DNA from: Marasmius tenuissimus
Taxonomy: Eukaryota; Basidiomycota; Agaricomycetes; Agaricales; Marasmiaceae
DNA length: 64,000 bases
Reading direction: 5' to 3'
Assembly (NCBI GenBank): GCA_029532415.1
Contig: JAQOTA010000062.1
Coordinates: 992,001-1,056,000 of the forward strand
A program made the position numbers and the translations under genes. The stretch's first letter is position 1, and the number at the start of each line of letters is the position of its first letter. The notes beneath the pieces were generated by a model. The model had not been told where the DNA came from, ran no database searches, and worked only from the letters and a program-made list of their open reading frames with translations. This document shows, in pieces, positions 47,077-58,364 of this stretch.

Positions 47077-48460
47077 TCATTCACGTGGAGGCCAAAAAGT
47101 GTGAGTATCTGGGAAGATGACCGACAATCTCTTCGCCGCTGATAGCTTTGGGAATCGCTCTTCAACTCTGCCTGCCAAGTTCGCCTTGATGCGTGTGCTA
47201 CCCATGTAGACAGGCCGTATGGTGTGAGCTAAGAACTCGACCAGACGAAGGTTCGGAAATCGTACGGTATTGGTGAAGAGGTCGTCTAAACCAGAGTTCT
47301 GCCACCTACGGTCTGCGAAGGCTTTTCCCCTGCGACTGGTCACCGGGAAGTAGACGGAGAGAGTTTGGAGAGGAAGGGGCGTGTCGGGGAAGAGAACAAT
47401 CTGAGTGAGGGGAGAACGGACGAACGAAACGTGTTGAAGAGAAAGTGATCGGAGGGAGGGAGTGAATGTAAGGAGGGGGGTCGTAAATCTGTTGTATTCC
47501 CCTGACACTGTTGTAGGGTAGTGGGCATCCAATTTCAGGAGGAGATGGCCAAAAGAAAATGAACTCACTGTCCAGATCTAAAACGAGGTGTTTGACGTTT
47601 TTCCCGATGATTCTCACTAATTCCAATATTGACGGGTTCACTGCCATGCCCCCTACTACAAGACCGAGCCGTTCAAGGGAGTCGAACGACAATGGGCAAG
47701 AGAGCCAATCGAAGAACCTTGTAAAATACGCGGGGTCTACGTACATCAACAGAAGCGATTTGAGATGGATGGAGTGGGCAGGAGCGTGGTGACAATCCTC
47801 ATGATCCGTGTCGCCGACATCGACAAAGTTCTGCCGAAAACCGACGTTGTAGAGGTCGAGAATTTGAAGATTAGCAGAATAGGCAACGATGGTATGGAAG
47901 AAGCCGTACACTGACTTGTATGTGTTGGCTTCTACTCTGAGTGAGACCATGGAAGGGAGAGCGAGCAGGCGTCGTATCTGCTCTTCTATCTCGACCGGGA
48001 CTCGTTGTCTATAACTGAAGCAGTGCAGTTCAATGAATCTCAAACAGCCAAATTCGGCGATTTTGGAGAGAAGAGAGACGATGTATTTGTCCCCAGGCCC
48101 GTCATGAAGCTCTTCGGGATGGTGTTCATCACACCAACACGTTGAATCTAGGATGCCTATGTTGTGTATGTAGGACAGGAGCTCGGGACGTCGATCAATG
48201 GACTCGACCAGAGCTTTTAACGAGTTGGTGATGATGGCTGGGAGAGAATGGAAGTGGAAGTTCCAAGGAACTAGTTCACCGGTGGTGGGGATATCGATCG
48301 GTCGACAGACTTCAAGGTTGCGGAAGAGGAAGGGCTGGACAACATCACGCCAACAGGAACTGACAAGACAGCAATTCAGAATGGTTTCTCTGTGATAGAA
48401 TGGAGGAATTGTCTGGAGTTGGTCCAGGATTTGGATGATCAGCTCAGGAGGCAACATCAT
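47077..48460 (-). CDS. F-box-like protein
   Basis: Exons 48,460-47,569 and 47,507-47,077 join to 440 residues. The N-terminus is an F-box-like motif (LPPELIIQILDQLQ, then NCCLVSSCWRDVVQPFLFRN). The remainder is leucine-rich without clean repeats (FGCLRFIELHCFSY, LPSMVSLRVEANTYKSVYGF, SANLQILDLYNVGF), typical of basidiomycete F-box proteins that probably deliver unknown targets to an SCF ligase. The intron is supported because the exon 2 text continues the leucine-rich pattern (PLLTFTPSLRSLSLQHVSFV) in the joined frame. It is not close to the coiled-coil F-box pair at 4.4 and 34.6 kb. Confidence 0.8.
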
Positions 48461-48946
48461 GAATGCCGCGGAGGATCCGAGCGTGGACGCGTGGTCCAGC
48501 GTGTGAGTCCCGTTCCAGTGTCCACGGCAATTACCGATTAGGTTAGCCAGCTAGCACCGTCAACCTGTTGGGGACTACTGACGACATTCGCTCTGAACAG
48601 TTCGTAGTCTGTTCAAATCTCACACTACACCGCTGACTGTGACCCTGTCCTGTGGCTCCCGACTATCATGTGAACCTCACGTTGAGTGTACGAGTGAGCA
48701 GCGGAGGACCGAAAATGTGAATCCGTCGAAAAGCAACGGCTTTCTCGATGCCAAGCAGATTGCAAGAATTCTCTATGCCGAAGTGGGCACAGTACGCGTC
48801 AGGAATGATGGAAGGTAATCGTTATAAATCAGAAAGCAAGAGCACAACAGTCTACAGCGATAGAAAGTGCAGTCATCATCAGTCCCATCCTAGAATCCCA
48901 ATCCCATACTTCCTCAGAAATACATCTCGTGTCACCAACCTCGGTT
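48461..48946. other. Intergenic
   Basis: 5' flank of the F-box-like gene and 3' flank of BRO1. The plus-strand frames running into BRO1 are antisense of its Gln/Pro-rich tail. Confidence 0.45.
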
Positions 48947-51900
48947 TCACCGTCCATACTGATAACCGCCATACCCTCCTTGTTGATACGACTGTTGCTG
49001 CTGCGGTGGTTGTGCCTGATATTGCTGAGGAGGAGTTTGATATTGCTGATACTGTTGCTGTGGGGGGGGCGGAGGCATCCCACCACCATACTGCGGCTGC
49101 TGCGAATATTGCGGCTGCTGCTGCTGCTGATACGATTGTTGCTGTGGTGGAGGTGGGAATGCGTATGTGTTCTGGGCCGGCTGAGGTTGATGCTGAGAAG
49201 GTGGTGGTGGCGGTGCGGAAGGTGTCTGGTTCTGCGTAGAGAATGGTGAACCACTACCAGCAAGATTGAACATTCCCAAGCTTGCGTATGGATCGTTCTG
49301 CGGAGGTGGCGGTGGAGGTGAGAACGAACTCTGCGGAGGAGGAGGAAATTGGCTCAGGGAGCCGGTGTGATGGTGGTGCTGAGGAGGGGGAGGAGGCATT
49401 GAACCGTAAGGGTTGGAAGGGGGCGGCGGAGTTGGGTTGTATCCCGATGGAGGAGGTGGGCTGGCAGCATACGAATTCTGTCGTTGGGGTGCTTGTGACG
49501 GTGGCGGCGCGGGAGATCCATACTGATTCGAGGGTGGAGGTGTCGAATACGATTGTCGTGCGCTCGAATATTGGTTGGCAGATGGCGGAGGGGGAGGAGC
49601 ACTTCCCCAATGCTGATTCGGTGTGGCCTGAGGTGAAGGTGCGTTTCTCAAACTCATTGATGACATCGCTGAGCTCAGATCACTGGCGGGGGGAGGTGGA
49701 GGCACGGGAGGTTTGGCCGCCAATGGTGGTGGTGCGGAAGAGGACGGAGATGTGACATTCAACTTCCTCTCAAGCTCCAACTGCCCCGCCAGCCTGTCTC
49801 TTTCAGAAGCGCGCCGAGAGACGAATGACTTGACACCGCTTCTGAGCTCACCGGCTAGGGAGGTTAGGTCGCGGTAGAAGCTGAGCCCTTTGCTAGAAAA
49901 ATGAAATGAAAGCTGGGATGAGACGCTGGAGAACGATAAAGATATGTACGATAACTCACGCCAACCCATCTCTAGCCTCCATGTACCCATCCCTCGCCCT
50001 TTGGAATCTCCGGGTGACGTTCTTCTTCTGTTTCTCTCTATCTTCCCATTTCCTCGCGCCGGGTCCACGTCCGGCGAGATCCTTGAGCTTCTTGTACAAC
50101 GACTTGATCTCTGCAATTGTGGCCTCTTGGTGTTGCACAGTGCCGGCCAGACGGTGTTGATACGGACGGAACTTTTCCAATTCTGCTGCGAAGAGGGTTG
50201 GTTCAACACCTGTGTTCCTCCGATTGAGAAGTAGGAGATGGGACACGTCGTCGGTTTGGACCTGATGCGGTGTCAGGGAAAAAACTTCTACGTCGGCGCG
50301 GAATGGAAGGAAACACTCACTTTTTCCTTGAGATCCTTGAGAATCTCGTTTCTCTCTCTACCTATCTTGTTCAACCGTCCAAGTCGGTCGTCGATCTCAG
50401 CAACAAGAGCTCCAATCTTCCCTCGTTCGTGCGACTCATCAACGTCATTGCCCACATCCAAGTCGAGCAAGTGATCTGCATTCCCCTGAGTAGCGCTCTG
50501 TCGGAAAACGTCGGCGACCTGGTCGCTCAGAAGTAGCTGTACGTCGCCCTTGACAGAGTTCCACAACGCTAGCACTTGTTCGTCGGAGCCTGAAGCCGCT
50601 TCAAGACTGCCCAGGTGTGATTTGAGATCTTGTCGTATGTCCTTTGTGAGCCCAGCTGAGGGCTCCTGCGTCCACAGATGCTCGAACTTGACTCTCATCA
50701 TCTCACAATCTCTCGACTCGATTTCGAGATCCCGAGAGACATCGTCTAGCTCGTGCTTCACATTGCCCTTCAGCCTGGCTAGCTGATCGAGGAGACTCTC
50801 GACCGGCTCGCGTTCTTCGATCAGGGCAATATCGTCTTTCCACCTCCGAACGTCAATCGGTACCTCCTCCTCCCCTCCTACTTCGCCTTCGGCCATAGCT
50901 CGGAATCGTACCAACCCTTCCTTGACGCCAAGCGATTCGAGGGCACTTCGAACCTGAACCTCTGCAGCTTCGCCATTCTCCACTTCCCCACGAACCAGCT
51001 TCGCCTTTTCTTCTGAATAGACGGACGCCGATTCGTGTACGCTGAGCGGGATCAGCCGGATGAAGATGTCCTGTCCAATTGTCTTCTGGACTTCTGGTGT
51101 TCCATAGACCTCCTGTATCGGGATCGGCTGCGCGACTGTGGTTTTGTCGATATTGGGGAGAGATTCGACAGAGGGCAGGACGGCGTTGTAGATCAAGTCA
51201 TTCTCGCGTTGCATCTCGTTTTTACGGTCTGTGCATAGCGCGAGATGTGCTTTCGTACGCTCGACAATTGAAGTACCAGCATCGGCAGGTAGTGTTGGGG
51301 AGAGCGTGGAAGAAAAGGCGGAAGAGAAGGTTTGTGCAAGACGGTTGGCTTCCTTTGCGAGGGTTTCAGCGAGAGTATAGCGAACGAGGGAGTCACCATG
51401 CTTTCCAGCGGTGTTATCGGCTTGAGCACGATAGAACTGGGCAAGCGAGGAGAAGTACTTCGCTTTGACCTGAGAAATGGGATCGATGTGAATCTTGGGA
51501 GGAACGGTGTGAAGCAGTGACGCACCTGAATTAGAGTGACCCAGTTTCGGTCAAATATGCCTTTTCCCATGAACTCTTTGACCTCTTCTGTGAGAGAGGT
51601 GTATATTGAGGCTGCCTGTGAACCGATCTTAGAGACGAGAGCTGGCCCTTTCTTCTCATCGGTACACTTCTCGAAGAAGACCTCTGTCGCCTGTGCTAGA
51701 ATGATCGACACGAGGAACTTGACGACCTCTCGACTCAGATCGGTGGAGGGTGCGTGCAGGAAGTTCTCGTTGATGTAAGTGAGCATTCCAGCACAGGTCT
51801 TGAAGTAGTAGAATGCGCGCTTCAGGCCTTCTGGATCAGAACGGCTTTGCTGGGACGCGATGGCGGAGTGGGTGGCAGCGATTTGGAACAGAACAGAGGC

Positions 51901-52273
51901 TTTCTCGTATGCGATAGACGTCTGAGTGATGAGCTTCTGAGTGAAAGCATCTCGCCATGGAAAGTTCACTCTGATTTCTGAGAAGCGCAGTTCGAGCAAC
52001 TCCAGTTGCCCGAAGTATTTGTACAGCAAGTCTCTGGCTGATTGAAACCATTAGAGATTGATAGATAGCGAAGCAAGCTTACTCACCGGTTGTTTCGCTA
52101 CCAGCACCACGAACTGCATCTTGTCTACACCGCTGCAGGGAAGCACACTCCGTAGCATAATTGTCAGGACTTTCCCCGTATGATTGAGCGATTAGATTGC
52201 GAATCGGGGTGGTCCAGTCGACTTCATCTGTTCCTTTCTTGGGAATGGAAATCATGGGGGATTGATGTGCCAT
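48947..52273 (-). CDS. BRO1: Bro1/ALIX-type ESCRT-associated protein
   Basis: Endosomal adaptor that binds ESCRT-III through its BRO1 domain and promotes cargo deubiquitination and multivesicular-body sorting. Five exons, 52,273-52,087, 52,031-51,526, 51,469-50,321, 50,261-49,960 and 49,892-48,947, give 1,029 residues. The BRO1 domain (about 1-390) begins [20 protein letters not shown] and has [19 protein letters not shown] and [20 protein letters not shown] coiled-coil V domain (about 390-720) follows. The last 260 residues are Pro/Gln/Tyr-rich (runs of P and [14 protein letters not shown]). The start resembles Bro1 rather than Rim20/PalA, but a PalA assignment cannot be fully excluded. A Met five codons upstream (52,288) is also possible. 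Confidence 0.9.
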
Positions 52274-53298
52274 TGTCGTGGAAGGCACAGGTCAGACTGT
52301 TGTCGTCGTGGAGAGAAGGAGAGGTGCACAGCGCCGAAGAGGCGCTCATACTGGTGATGTCAGCAGCGCGACGCGACGTAACAGTACAGCTAGCGCCGGA
52401 CGAAACTCGAGACCTGCGACCACCACTGTCCAACAGCTGAAAGCCGTCTTGAAACACATGGTGGACAAATTCTCTTCATCCTTCTCTGCTGAATTAGAAT
52501 TCACTCATAATTCCTACTAAAGGTCCCTGCAGACTGCCCTGATGTAGCTCAGAACAAGTCACCGTTGGCCCATTTTCCCGACCCTCAACGATCGGGTTAA
52601 CGAAGTACACATAACCACGGCCATCTGGGGTGCATGCAATCGAGTCTGTCAATATTCAGTCTCCGAACACCAAGCAGGCGAAGCATGCATGTCCTGTGAT
52701 AATTTACCAGGGCATTTTTCGACCACTTATCTCTGGCAATTCTAACATTCATGCACACTTTAGGAAAGTGCATCAGCATGCTCGGTCTACCGCGGCGTTC
52801 CAAGCAAAAATGTGCATTACACGTGCGGGGCCTGGATACACACTTAAAGGTAGCTAACCGCTGAGGACCCAGTCCCCCATCGGCTGGCAGGAGTGCTCTC
52901 AGGCAATCCATGTTCTCGCACACCTTTGCCACCATTGTCGCCTGGTTGTCTCCTTCGAGTTCAGCCCATGCAAATGACGAATGGACCACAAGGTGAGACT
53001 TATAACGGATACTTTTCGCCATCATGTATTCAAGGGTAATCATAGGGACGTCATCGTCAAGCGGGAACAAGGGAGAGCCAGAGACCCCATTCGCCGCTAT
53101 TCGCGTACTCCTCCTCGCAATTTTCCTAAAGGATTCAATCACGCCAACCACGCAGAACAGAATCATGGGAGTATGGCCTCGGCGAGAGCTGCGCAATTGA
53201 TCTAGCAATTCTCTTCCCCAAGTCAATCGTTCCATAATTCGTCTAAATCTGCCCTCATTTCCTCGCGCGAGTCGGCGACTGACTCGCGGAGAGCTTCG
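52274..53298. other. Spacer between BRO1 and the SNF2 gene
   Basis: About 1 kb containing the BRO1 promoter. A 264-codon minus-strand frame covers 52,597-53,391 and overlaps the first exon of the SNF2 gene in antisense. Part of it reads protein-like (SSFAWAELEGDNQATMVAKV), but I recognise no family and list it as unproven. The SNF2 frame has a stop at about 53,202, so any upstream exon would have to lie in this region. Confidence 0.4.
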
Positions 53299-56068
53299 AT
53301 GCTGGACCATCGACGTCGGCCAACCTGGGAGGAATTGCAGCTTGGCAGCGCGTCCGTCAACGTCGGCGATGCTTTCAATTCTGTCCACCAATTCAGTATT
53401 CCTGTCCTAGTCCACCCAGAGAACCACGCAAGGCCCGGCCCTGGCCGTCCCTTTGAAGAGCTAGAGGTATTCGAGGATTTCGACATGGAGCCATCCTTAG
53501 GACAAAGCTTGGAACACACGAAAGAGCAAGATCCCGACAACCTTCGATATGTGGGGGTGGGCGAGTATGAGCTCAAGCCGCATCAAATCTCTGGTATCGC
53601 TTGGATGTTGAGCAAAGAGAATAAGGACGCCCTCACAGGAGGGGGCATTGTAGCAGACAAAGTGGGGTGAGCCCGACTTCGACTTCGCTGACTTCCAGCC
53701 ACTAATTCTAGTATATTAAAGAACCGGCAAAACGCTACAGGCACTTGCACTGATTGATAATGATGTCCGACGTTGAAACCTTTCCGATGAGCAGCATAGA
53801 AAACACTCAATTTGGGGTACACTGTGAGCCTTCCGTATTTTAATGTTCTCGCTCCTGGCTCAACGAGCTGTAGTATTGTATTACCGCTCAACCTTGTATT
53901 TCAGTGGGAAGCTTTGTATCGCGAGATTTTCCTTGACCTGGAGATCCAAGTATATCATGGCAAATCCAAACCTCGTGAGTCAATCTCTCTCTTTCTGTGC
54001 TTTCGTCATTTCACTGGCCATATAGTTTTGGAAGCTTTGAATTTGATTGGTTGCCATCTCGTGATAACGACGTACGATACCATCCGTCTTGAGCACGCTA
54101 CTGAAGGTATATTTACCTTGACTCTAGTGAGATGCTAGAATCCGAATTCATCAGTTTTCTTAGAGGACGAGTCAAGCGGCGCATTGTTTGCAGTGCGTTG
54201 GCGTCGAATCATCTTCGGTGAGTTTCCCCGCGATGAGCAAAGGATGTTTGGTAATCATGCGATTGAAGATGAGGCACACATTATACGCAATCGTGAAAGT
54301 AAGAGGGCAGCCGCATGTTTCGCTCTCTCCCAAAATTCAAATTTTGTATGGTGCCTGACGGCGACACCAATGTGCGTATGCCACTCAAACTCGCCTGTCG
54401 AGCTTTATGTTGAACCGCTGTTCTGAATTCGTTGTTCTACTCTTAGCCAAAATACGGTTTGTGACATCTACTCGCTTCTTCTGGTCCTAAACCCCCCGAA
54501 CATCGAGGACTTTAGACGCCAGATCGAGCTCATGGCAGTCAATGGCGATAGTCCCTTAGTGGAAACGGCTCGTCGTAAACTACGAGTTGGTTACATTTAC
54601 CGCTTCCGTTCTTCATATGTTGATTTTTCGAATTCAGGCTTTGCTACGTCCCCTTTTACTGCGACGTCTTCGTAACGATAAAGTCGACGGTGAAAAGATT
54701 CTTCATCTTAAGCCGTACTCCAAGCGTCCGCCCCGCGAGATTGCCACCTGCGAACTGGATGCGAACGAACGAATCGTGTACGAAATGTTACAGGATTGTA
54801 TCTGTGATATTCTGAAGCAGTTCGGACATCGGGAATGGAGTACCAAATGCGTGTTTGTACTCATTCTACGACTGAGGCAAGGTGAGCTGCCAATCCATCA
54901 CTATGCCTTTAGCTCTGCTCAGGCTCAAGCTCCACAGCATGCCTTCATCCGCGCCTCCTCCTGGGACCATTACAACGAGACGCAGAAGAACCTCTAGATG
55001 GGGAAGAGATGTGTGAATTGAATGAAGCATCTCAATACTCGGATGACGGAGCTTCAGAGATGGCGAAGACAAGCAGGAAGACTGGTGAGGCGATGGGGTA
55101 CCCACAAAGTTGCAAATGTGGCCTTGCGTGAGTGCTCCTCAAACCTACACTCATGATACCATGACAAACTCGTGCAAACAATTTTAGCTTGAATGATACC
55201 TATATGGACGAGAGGGAATGGCAAACGCATGGAGACAGTTGCCGGAGGGCGTGGCGAAAAATAAAACGGAACATCAATACAGACAAGATACTTCCATCAA
55301 GCAGGATGAGGGACGTACTAACAATCCTGGGAAAGGTCCCAGACGGAGAGAGGACGATCGTGTTTTCGATGTTCCCGAGCTTCTTAATGTTGTTGCGAGA
55401 GGTTTTAGAGTGCGATGCCTATAAGTTCAAATGCGTCCAATGTGAGTACCCTCGCAAGTCTATACGAGTCTGTATTAACACAATTCATTCCAGACGATGG
55501 GAGTATGGACCGCAAAAGTCGAGACGCCGCTCTTGACGCCATAAAGCGCGGTACGGGTGGTGTCAATATCATCCTGATGTCCATGATGGCGGGGAGTAGT
55601 GGTGAGTCGATACAACTGAAGATATCTATAAAACTTCGAGTTCATGGATTCTCAAATACTGGGGCTGAATATAGCAGAGTGCAACCATGTCATCTTCACC
55701 GACATTTGGTGGAACCCTGCTGTCGAGGTCAGTACATATCGTTCAGGTGCTATGTGATATCCCCCCCTCTCAGCTTACAGTCTGTCGTTTCCCCGACTAA
55801 AGGAGCAAGCCATTGGACGCGTACATCGAATGGGACAGACCCGGAAAGTGTATGTGCACAAGTTAGTGGCCAAGAACACCATCGAGAGCCGAATATTGGC
55901 GGTAAGCTGAGCATACCTCTCCGTATTTAAGCGATCTAACCCTCCGCATAGGTGCAGCAAGGAAAACGTGAACTCGCGAAAAAGGTATTGGCGAGGGGTC
56001 GAAATGAGGAGATGGGGAATATTACTCTTGAGGAGCTCCGTGCCCCCGCCACTGGCAAGACTTCGTGA
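53299..56068 (+). CDS. SNF2-family DEAH-box ATPase/helicase
   Basis: DNA-translocating ATPase of the Rad5/Rad16-like branch. The gene is cut by about a dozen short introns. Motifs in order: YELKPHQISGIAWMLSKE, motif I VGTGKTLQALALI (split by an intron after 53,666), VLPLNLVFQWEAL (Ia), CHLVITTYDTIRL, WRRIIF/DEAH (split by an intron at about 54,220-54,271), WCLTATPIQN, LRPLLLRRLR, then helicase C: ERTIVFSMFPSFL, QYDGSMDRKSRDAALDAI, CNHVIFTDIWWNPAVE and QAIGRVHRMGQTRKVYVHKL. Between the lobes, where Rad5/Rad16 have a RING finger, there is only CKCGLALNDTYMDEREWQTH followed by a Cys, a possible small zinc knuckle. The first Met after the upstream stop is 53,299; an earlier 5' exon is possible. 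One junction (55,611-55,674) uses an acceptor that shortens the usual GLN motif. Confidence 0.85.
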
Positions 56069-56419
56069 TTTTGTCAATTGTAGATGAGCGTGTTCCAGAT
56101 CTGGACGGCCGTTCGTCATTGCGGTCTTGGTGAACTTTGTCGTTATGTAACCATGGGCGGGGATCCAGACATTCTGAGAAATTACGTGGTTGATCAATAC
56201 AGCTCTTACTGCTGGGAATTCCTGAATGATGAACAAGGTTCGTAAAAAGAGGTAAAAACTTGGTCAATGGTGTGAGACTGGGCTGGCCCTCGGTGACGTG
56301 ATCCCACGGTGGAGGTGTGAACGGGTAATCCGGCGCGTTCCGAAACAGTGTGTTCGTTCCGTTTTCCGGTTTTCAATTTCCCAACTCTCCCTTTACCGTC
56401 AACGACCACCATCACCACC

Positions 56420-57743
56420 ATGTTCTCTCGTGCTGCTGCTCGAACCCTCGCGACTCCTTCTGCCCGTCTCTTTTCCTCTTCTCCTGCTTGCCAAACGAAA
56501 GTTGCAGTTCTCGGTGCTGGAGGAGGAATTGGTCAACCTCTGTCGTTGTTGCTCAAGAGCGACCCTCTGGTCACTTCGTTGAGCCTCTACGACATCAGGG
56601 GAGCACCTGGTGTTGCTGCTGATGTTAGCCATGTTGACACTGCCAGCGAGGTGAGTATGCCTGACGTACTATTGTTGGTGGTGAGCTGACGACGTGCAAA
56701 ACTCAAGGTCACCGGTTACGCCGCCGACCAGCTCAACCAAGCACTGGAGGGTGTCGAAGTCGTTGTGATCCCTGCTGGTGTCCCAAGAAAGGTTAGTTTC
56801 TCTGTTACTGTTTGATATCCCGACCATGTGTTGACTATTTTTCTACTATAGCCCGGTGTGAGTACTCAAGAAAAAAAACTGCTTCATGAAACCTACAGCC
56901 GCTAATTCCGCGTCGTAAATTCGCAGATGACCCGTGATGACCTCTTCAACGTTAGTTTTCGTGCATTTACGCGGTTTTCGAGTGCTGTCTAACTTGGGTT
57001 ACTTTGCAGACCAACGCCTCCATCGTTCGTGACCTCGCAAACGCCGTTGGAACTGTCGCCCCCAAAGCCCACATACTCGTCATCTCCAACCCCGTTAACT
57101 CCACCGTCCCCATCGTCGCCAAGACCCTCGAGAAGCTCGGTGTTTTCGACCCCAAGCGCCTCTTTGGTGTTACCACTCTCGATGTCGTCCGTGCCGCTCG
57201 CTTCCTCGCTGGCGTCGCTGATGCCAAACCTTCCGACACACCCGTAACTGTCATCGGTGGACACAGCGGACCCACCATCGTTCCTCTTCTCTCCCAGTCC
57301 AGCCACGGAAAGAGCGTCACCGGTGAGGTTTACGAGAAGCTTGTCCACCGTATTCAGTTCGGTGGTGATGAGGTTGTGAAGGCTAAGGATGGTGCTGGAA
57401 GTGCAACCTTGTCCATGGCATACGCCGGTGCCAAGTTCACCAATGCTTTGCTGCGTGGCTTGAACGGCGAGAAGGGTGTTGTTACTCCTACTTTCGTCAA
57501 GAGCCCGCTGTACGAGGACCAGGGCATTGACTTCTTCTCGTCGAATGTTGAGCTCGGGGTGCGTCTTGTATACTACCTTCTTTCTCGTTGTTACTGACTA
57601 CAGTTCTCTTTGTTCTCTAGCCCAACGGTGTTGAGAAGATCCACCCCATCGGATCTTTGTCGGCAGAGGAAGAGAAGCTCATGGAGGCTTGCTTGCCTGA
57701 GTTGAAGAAGAACATCGAGAAGGGCAAGGCTTTCGTTGCTTAG
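56420..57743 (+). CDS. MDH1: Malate dehydrogenase, mitochondrial
   Basis: TCA-cycle enzyme interconverting malate and oxaloacetate with NAD+. Exons 56,420-56,650, 56,708-56,791, 56,852-56,857, 56,927-56,950, 57,010-57,558 and 57,621-57,743 give 338 residues. The N-terminus is a presequence rich in Arg, Ala and Ser ([20 protein letters not shown]). Then [20 protein letters not shown] (NAD loop), [18 protein letters not shown] (substrate arginines), [25 protein letters not shown] and [14 protein letters not shown] (catalytic His). The Pro-Gly of RKPGMTRDD is encoded alone by a 6-nt exon. Codon use is strongly C-ending, as in highly expressed genes. Confidence 0.95.
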
Positions 57744-58364
57744 ATTCTCCTTTGGGTTTATAGTATACTCGTCGCATTATAATCCACACAAAATCTATGA
57801 TGCGTTCTTGCCTCTATTCCTTATTATGGTACTACTAGCAAGGTGCCTTTCCAGTGGCAAATGAGCGACTGACATGCGTGGAAGTGCTGCGGAGTGTCGA
57901 CTACGGCCTGATATTGATCTTTTTCTTTCATCAACTTCGTCGGCGGACCATTCACAAAAGCTATTCTTTCGGCTTCTCGCCTTAGGCAGGAGTTGCAAGG
58001 GCAGGTAGGGGCAGGTCAACTCCTGTTAGCTCACCGTTAATCAAGGTGGATTATCTCCCGCAGATCGGTGGTGCGCCTCTCGCGTCCGCATCTCGTCGAC
58101 TCAGCCCCCCCATTCCATCGAAAGACAGCTTCTCTATCGAGACTACCTGGACAGTGTGGCTTGTGAGTCATGATCGTCCGAACATCGTCTCGAGGTAAAC
58201 ATTGACCCTTGGATGTCAAAGGTACGCGTTTCCTACACATTCTCGGATCGTTTGCACCGGCTCGATGCTATATCACAACTCAAAAGTTAATCAAGTTCGC
58301 ATTCCAATGGCCCTAGCGAACATGCCCGATACATACAACAGGCGCGATAATAATATATTATCCT
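57744..58364. other. Intergenic, convergent 3' flanks
   Basis: 3' flanks of MDH1 and SWA2, with AT-rich stretches near both ends (TATAGTATACTCGTCGCATT, TAATAATATATTATCC). No gene is seen. Confidence 0.45.

Noticed and set aside
48748..49755. Long plus-strand frames over 48.7-49.8 kb (up to 163 codons)
   Set aside because: They are antisense of the Gln/Pro-rich BRO1 tail; repetitive codons keep other frames open.
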